From NCBI GenBank assembly GCA_022870705.1, contig CP072107.1:1548501-1612500 (forward strand): a DNA stretch of 64,000 nt. Reading direction: 5' to 3'. The notes under the pieces were generated by a model that saw nothing but the letters and a program-made list of their open reading frames with translations, did not search any database and was not told the origin of the DNA. Within the stretch, counting starts at the first letter, position 1. Each line of letters opens with the position of its first letter. The position numbers were made by a program, and so were the translations under genes. The DNA is from Oscillospiraceae bacterium CM. GTDB taxonomy: Bacteria; Bacillota; Clostridia; Oscillospirales; Oscillospiraceae. Shown here piece after piece: positions 60,432 to 64,000 of the stretch.

Positions 60432-61292
60432 CTATTTCTGTCTTGTCGCGAGGACAACCCTTTCGATGCCGCGCGTATCCCGTATGATCTGAATATGTTC
60501 AAAGCCATTTTGCTTTAATATACCGGCGACCTGGACTGCCTGACCAATGCCGCACTCAAAGGCTAAAAGCCCGCCGCTTTTTAAAACGGTTTTCCATTTG
60601 GCCGCGATATTTTTATAAAAGATCAGTCCGTCTTTGCCGCCGTCGAGCGCCGTAAGCGGCTCGAAGTCCTTAACCGACGTGTCCAACTGCGCGATATCCG
60701 CCGCCGGAATATACGGCGGGTTGCAGACGATAACGTCGAATTCTCCCAGCAGCATCGGCGGGGCTTCCAGCGCGTTGAGCTCCAGCGTCGTCGTGCTGCG
60801 GGTGAGGTTGTTTTTGATGATATTGATGCGGCAGACGCGTAAGGCTTCCGCTGATTTATCCGCCAGAACGGCGCGGCAGAACGGAACGTGTGCGGCAATG
60901 GCAAGCCCCACACAGCCGCTGCCGGTACAGAGATCTAAGACGCGCGTGCCGTCCAGATTTTTTTCAAAGACCTTAATGACTGCCTCGGCCAGCACCTCCG
61001 TATCGGCACGTGGGATGAGCACGTGGCGATTAACGGTGATGGGCATGCCGTAAAACTCCCACTCGCCAAGGATGTACGCAACCGGCTCACCCGATTTCCG
61101 GCGGGCGATGAGGCCATCAACCTTCTTCTCAAAATCGTCCGTTGCAATCAGGCCTTTATCGCGGACAAACTGCTCGCGCGTTTTGCCGGAAACCGCAACG
61201 GCAAAAAGCCGTGCCTCCACGTCAAACGCTTCGATTCCGGCCGCCTTCAGGCGCCGCCGCGCGGACAGATAGATATCATTATATGTTTTGAT
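60432..61292 (-). CDS. prmC: peptide chain release factor N5-glutamine methyltransferase
   Basis: Methylates the GGQ glutamine of release factors. The protein has the PrmC N-terminal helical domain ([20 protein letters not shown], then [10 protein letters not shown]) and the SAM domain with [18 protein letters not shown] near 120 and the catalytic [10 protein letters not shown] near 189-198. The start is unusual: GGAGG (61300-61304) is seven bases from an in-frame ATC at 61292 that would begin [10 protein letters not shown]. The nearest ordinary start is a GTG at 61218-61220, which would delete half of the N-terminal domain and has no ribosome site. About 286 residues with the ATC start. Confidence 0.92.
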   Translation of the reverse strand: MKTYNDIYLSARRRLKAAGIEAFDVEARLFAVAVSGKTREQFVRDKGLIATDDFEKKVDGLIARRKSGEPVAYILGEWEFYGMPITVNRHVLIPRADTEVLAEAVIKVFEKNLDGTRVLDLCTGSGCVGLAIAAHVPFCRAVLADKSAEALRVCRINIIKNNLTRSTTTLELNALEAPPMLLGEFDVIVCNPPYIPAADIAQLDTSVKDFEPLTALDGGKDGLIFYKNIAAKWKTVLKSGGLLAFECGIGQAVQVAGILKQNGFEHIQIIRDTRGIERVVLATRQK

Positions 61293-61549
61293 CGTGATCC
61301 CTCCGTTGGGGGTTTTTTGTTTTTGGGGCGCCGGCGCGGGGCAGAGACAATCCTCAGTCGCCTTTGTCGGCAGCTTCTTTGCTATAGGAGCCTTGGTGGC
61401 GGGCGAACACAGTTCGCCCCTACGGGAGATGCGATGAACATTTCCCTCATCAGCCGCCTTTGGCGGCAGCTTCCCCCAGGGGAAGCCTTTTTCGGGGTCA
61501 TAGGGGCCAAGCCCCCATTCCTTAATTGGGCGGGCGGTGGGATTTAAAA
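61293..61549. other. intergenic region with dispersed repeats
   Basis: Contains a REP-like palindrome (61401-61423) and two copies of a CAG(T/C)CGCCTTTG(T/G)CGGCAGCTTC sequence (near 61354-61377 and 61450-61473), followed by CCCCAGGGGAAGCC. No gene seen. Confidence 0.6.
61401..61423. repeat. REP-like palindrome
   Basis: GGGCGAAcacagTTCGCCC followed by CTACGGG. In one frame it reads GRTQFAPT, the analogue of the GGRPMAVPT stretch in the RAYT protein of this window. Confidence 0.8.
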
Positions 61550-62494
61550 TTACCAGGCGGCGTCGGCGGCCTTTTCTGGAATGACGAGGCGCAGGGCACG
61601 AAGGGCAACCTCTAGCATTTCATCGTCCGGCTCACGCGTTGTCAGGTGCTGAAGCGCCTTGCCGGGGGCCGAAACAATCCGCGTCAGTAAATTGTCATGC
61701 CGACCGGCCCATTTGATAAGCTCATAGCTCAGCCCGACGACAACCGGCAAAAGCAAAAGGCGCAGCGCCACGCGCACAAGCGGATTTGACCACGTCGCGA
61801 GAGAAAAAATCAGAATGCTGACGATCATGACGATAAACATAAAGCTCGTGCCACAGCGGGGGTGCAGGCGCGACTGCGTCCGCGCATTTTCAACCGTGAG
61901 CGGCAGCCCGCTTTCGTAACAGGCGATCGACTTGTGCTCGGCGCCGTGATACTGCCAGATGCGCTGAACATCCTTCATCCCCGATGTCAGCCACAGGTAA
62001 CCGATAAAGATGAGGATGCGCAGAACACCCTCGAAGAGGTTCCGAAGGAGTGTGCTGTGAATGACGCTGTCAAGCAGCCCGGCCAGTAGCGTCGGCAGCA
62101 GGATGAACAGGCCGACCGACATGGCAAGTCCGATGACAACGGCCAGCGTAATGATTATTTTTTCCGCCTTCTCACCGCCGAAGTGCTCTTCAATCCAACG
62201 GTCAAGTTTTGACGGCTCTTCCTGTTCCTCCTCCGGCATTTGCTCGGCGGCATACATGAGCGCCCGGACACCGGCGACCATCGTGGCACCGAAATTGACG
62301 ACGCCCCGAATGAGAGGCCAGCCGACTATGGGGTATTTTTCTTTGAGCAACTTGAGTTCCTCGACTTTTTCGACGAGACCATCACGTCCTCTGACGACAA
62401 TGGCCTGTTTATGCGGCCCACGCATTAAAACGCCCTCAATCAGCGCCTGCCCGCCGACAGTTGTTTTAAAGGCGGTCTTTTCCTCTTCAGTCAT
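61550..62494 (-). CDS. DUF1385 membrane protein
   Basis: A 314-residue membrane protein of the DUF1385/YqhQ family. TVGGQALIEGVLMRGPHKQA near 11-30 and WPLIRGVVNFGATMVAGVRA near 59-78 are the signature; the middle has YHGAEHKSIACYESGLPLTV near 179-198 and HPRCGTSFMFIVMIV near 212. Four or more helices. The family is often adjacent to prmC in Clostridia, as here; function unknown. Confidence 0.92.
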   Translation of the reverse strand: MTEEEKTAFKTTVGGQALIEGVLMRGPHKQAIVVRGRDGLVEKVEELKLLKEKYPIVGWPLIRGVVNFGATMVAGVRALMYAAEQMPEEEQEEPSKLDRWIEEHFGGEKAEKIIITLAVVIGLAMSVGLFILLPTLLAGLLDSVIHSTLLRNLFEGVLRILIFIGYLWLTSGMKDVQRIWQYHGAEHKSIACYESGLPLTVENARTQSRLHPRCGTSFMFIVMIVSILIFSLATWSNPLVRVALRLLLLPVVVGLSYELIKWAGRHDNLLTRIVSAPGKALQHLTTREPDDEMLEVALRALRLVIPEKAADAAW

Positions 62495-62532
62495 ATGGTG
62501 CGTTAATTCTCCTTTATGGTAGCTTCCGGCCC

Positions 62533-63960
62533 TTAAACAGAGCTGCTGACCGGCAGACGGACCGTCACAAGCAAACCGCCGCCCTCGGCGTTTTCAAGCG
62601 TGAGCGTGCCGCCATGGAAGCGAATAATTTCGTCACAAACGGCAAGGCCGATACCGCTGCCGCGGTCCTTGGCATTCGAGCCTTTATAAAACTTCATTTT
62701 CACGTTGTCCAGTTCATCTGCCGGGACGCCGGGTCCAAAATCACGAATACAGATGATGACATAGCTCGCGTCTAGGCCGACGGTGACCTCGATGCGCTTA
62801 CCCTCTCGGCCATATTTGGCGGCGTTATCGAAGAGATTGAGGAACACCTGTTTTAGTCGGCTCGGATCGCCGGGTATGAGCGGAATTTCGTCCATGTACG
62901 GCTCATATATGAGCTCCAGCTCATCCTGCCGCAAGAGCTCGCGGTAAGTGAAAATCGAATCCTCCAGCTCGGCAACGATGTCAATGAGCTCAATATTGAG
63001 CGTAAAGCGGCCATCCTCCATGCGTGTGAATTCCAAAAGCTCCTCAACCATTTTTGTCAGCCGCCGGGCTTCCTTTAAGATGATGGCAATGCCTTTTTTC
63101 GTCTCGCCGTCAAGGTTTTCGTTATAGATAAGCGTCTCACCCCAGCCGGTAATGGCCGTCAGCGGTGTGCGCAGCTCGTGCGATACCGAGGATATAAACT
63201 CCGTTTGAATCTTTTCCGACTGCGCGATTTTCAGCGACATCTCGTTGATGGAGTCCACCATTTCACCAATCTCGTCGTGATAATCTTTATCGATCTGGAT
63301 ACCGTAGCTGCCCTGCGCGATTCGGCCTGTCATCTTGGTAATTTCGGTGACCGGCTCGATAACGGAGCGGATGAACACAAGGTTAATAAAAATGACGAGC
63401 AGCATAATGACGGCACCGAGCGCGCAGACAGCCAAAACATTAAACAGCACCTGCGCATCAACCGCATCAAGACTTGTAATATAGCGCATAACGCCAACGA
63501 CCCTGTCGGAATAAATCATGGGTGCCGAGACAGACATCACGCGCTCACCTGTCGACGGCATGCGCCCGACCCAAGAGGAAATTTCACGCGATTGAATCGC
63601 TTCGGTCACGTCGGGTGTTGAGGAGGAGCCCGCCGAGATGCCGAACGTTGACATCATAACGCGGCCTTCCGCATCCATGAACTGAAGCTCCAGCCTGTCG
63701 GCGTCTTCAAATGACTCGGTGTAACGGTAAGCGCTGTCGTAATATTCCCCATACGACTTGGCAACGTAATTGGCGAAAAAGTCGGTCGCTGTTTTGGCTT
63801 TCGTTTCAAGGCCTGTCCGAACGGCATCATAATAATTGGCGGCGATGAAAACTGAAATAGCCGCCGTGACGACGAGAAGCGAAACCAGAATCACCAAAAA
63901 GCTGCTTCTGATCCAGCGGCGCTTCAGGCCGCTTGTCGGTATTCTGAAAAACTTTCTCAT
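62533..63960 (-). CDS. two-component sensor histidine kinase
   Basis: A 475-residue membrane kinase. Two transmembrane helices (about 18-42 and 170-197) flank an extracytoplasmic sensor domain of about 125 residues. A HAMP domain follows (VIEPVTEITKMTGRIAQGSY), then the HisKA box with the phosphohistidine in FISSVSHELRTPLTAITGWG near 261-280 and the ATPase domain with NLFDNAAKYG, IRDFGPGVP and GSGIGLAVCDEI. I choose the ATG at 63960 with AGGTG six bases upstream. The partner response regulator probably lies beyond the right edge. Confidence 0.95.
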   Translation of the reverse strand: MRKFFRIPTSGLKRRWIRSSFLVILVSLLVVTAAISVFIAANYYDAVRTGLETKAKTATDFFANYVAKSYGEYYDSAYRYTESFEDADRLELQFMDAEGRVMMSTFGISAGSSSTPDVTEAIQSREISSWVGRMPSTGERVMSVSAPMIYSDRVVGVMRYITSLDAVDAQVLFNVLAVCALGAVIMLLVIFINLVFIRSVIEPVTEITKMTGRIAQGSYGIQIDKDYHDEIGEMVDSINEMSLKIAQSEKIQTEFISSVSHELRTPLTAITGWGETLIYNENLDGETKKGIAIILKEARRLTKMVEELLEFTRMEDGRFTLNIELIDIVAELEDSIFTYRELLRQDELELIYEPYMDEIPLIPGDPSRLKQVFLNLFDNAAKYGREGKRIEVTVGLDASYVIICIRDFGPGVPADELDNVKMKFYKGSNAKDRGSGIGLAVCDEIIRFHGGTLTLENAEGGGLLVTVRLPVSSSV

Positions 63961-64000
63961 CGTCATCACCTGCTTTTCGTGCAGCCGTTACATCCGTTTC
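63961..64000 (-). other. window edge upstream of the histidine kinase
   Basis: Forty bases that may contain the end of an upstream response-regulator gene; two frames close here (TAA in AAACGGATGTAA, and TGA overlapping the kinase ribosome site), and I cannot decide which is real. Confidence 0.3.

Overview
The window is chromosomal DNA of an anaerobic, endospore-forming member of the Clostridia. A fairly GC-rich lineage such as Oscillospirales (Oscillibacter/Sporobacter-like) is my best guess, by inference. The evidence is a complete spoIIIAA-AH operon, spo0A, spoIVB, spoVAD-spoVAE, spmA-spmB and a GerMN lipoprotein, together with clostridial markers: the SCIFF peptide with its radical-SAM maturase, a 2[4Fe-4S] ferredoxin, the ctsR-clpC operon, and AbrB beside rsmI. 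Gene density is high and there is no rRNA, tRNA, prophage or CRISPR array.

Left part (1-17.4 kb), mostly minus strand. A long housekeeping series reads asp23 - nusB - M22 (TsaD-like) - xseA - [RAYT transposase] - xseB - ispA - OLE RNA - oapA - dxs. The roughly 0.7 kb space between ispA and oapA has no credible protein but has the position, size and hairpin-rich character of OLE RNA, with its own promoter and a terminator-like hairpin. A REP-associated tyrosine transposase (RAYT) sits between xseB and xseA and carries REP palindromes inside its own reading frame. Upstream lie the spoIIIA operon and spo0A, a small XRE regulator preceded by tandem Spo0A-box-like sites, an M14 peptidase, then spoIVB and tmcAL on opposite strands with a probable small RNA between them.

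Middle (17.4-37 kb). ackA; an alpha-oxoamine synthase plus short-chain reductase pair that could make a sphingoid-type long-chain base; rplU-rpmA without prp; degV; a REP cluster next to an AT-rich phzF; galE; spoVAD-spoVAE; ctsR-mcsA-clpC lacking mcsB, with a CtsR operator; ferredoxin; trmN6-rsmI and divergent abrB; spmAB; mpg-rsmA-glycosyltransferase.

Right part (37-64 kb). A glycolytic operon pgk-tpiA-gpmI-eno without gap; a polar amino-acid ABC transporter whose binding protein appears circularly permuted; a GerMN lipoprotein; an amino-acid permease; SCIFF maturase and precursor; a fold-type-I decarboxylase; two short-chain dehydrogenases; a PadR/HAAS pair; an AT-richer patch with two lipoproteins; a papain-like/DUF2156 pair; then pgsA-rimO-recX-recA and prmC-DUF1385, ending with a sensor histidine kinase.

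Most noteworthy observations: the circularly permuted binding protein at 42.3-43.1 kb; the RAYT whose REP sequences lie inside its own gene, with matching GTAG-footed palindromes elsewhere; the OLE RNA locus; and the putative sphingoid-base gene pair. All functional statements rest on reading motifs and gene order by eye; no database search was run.
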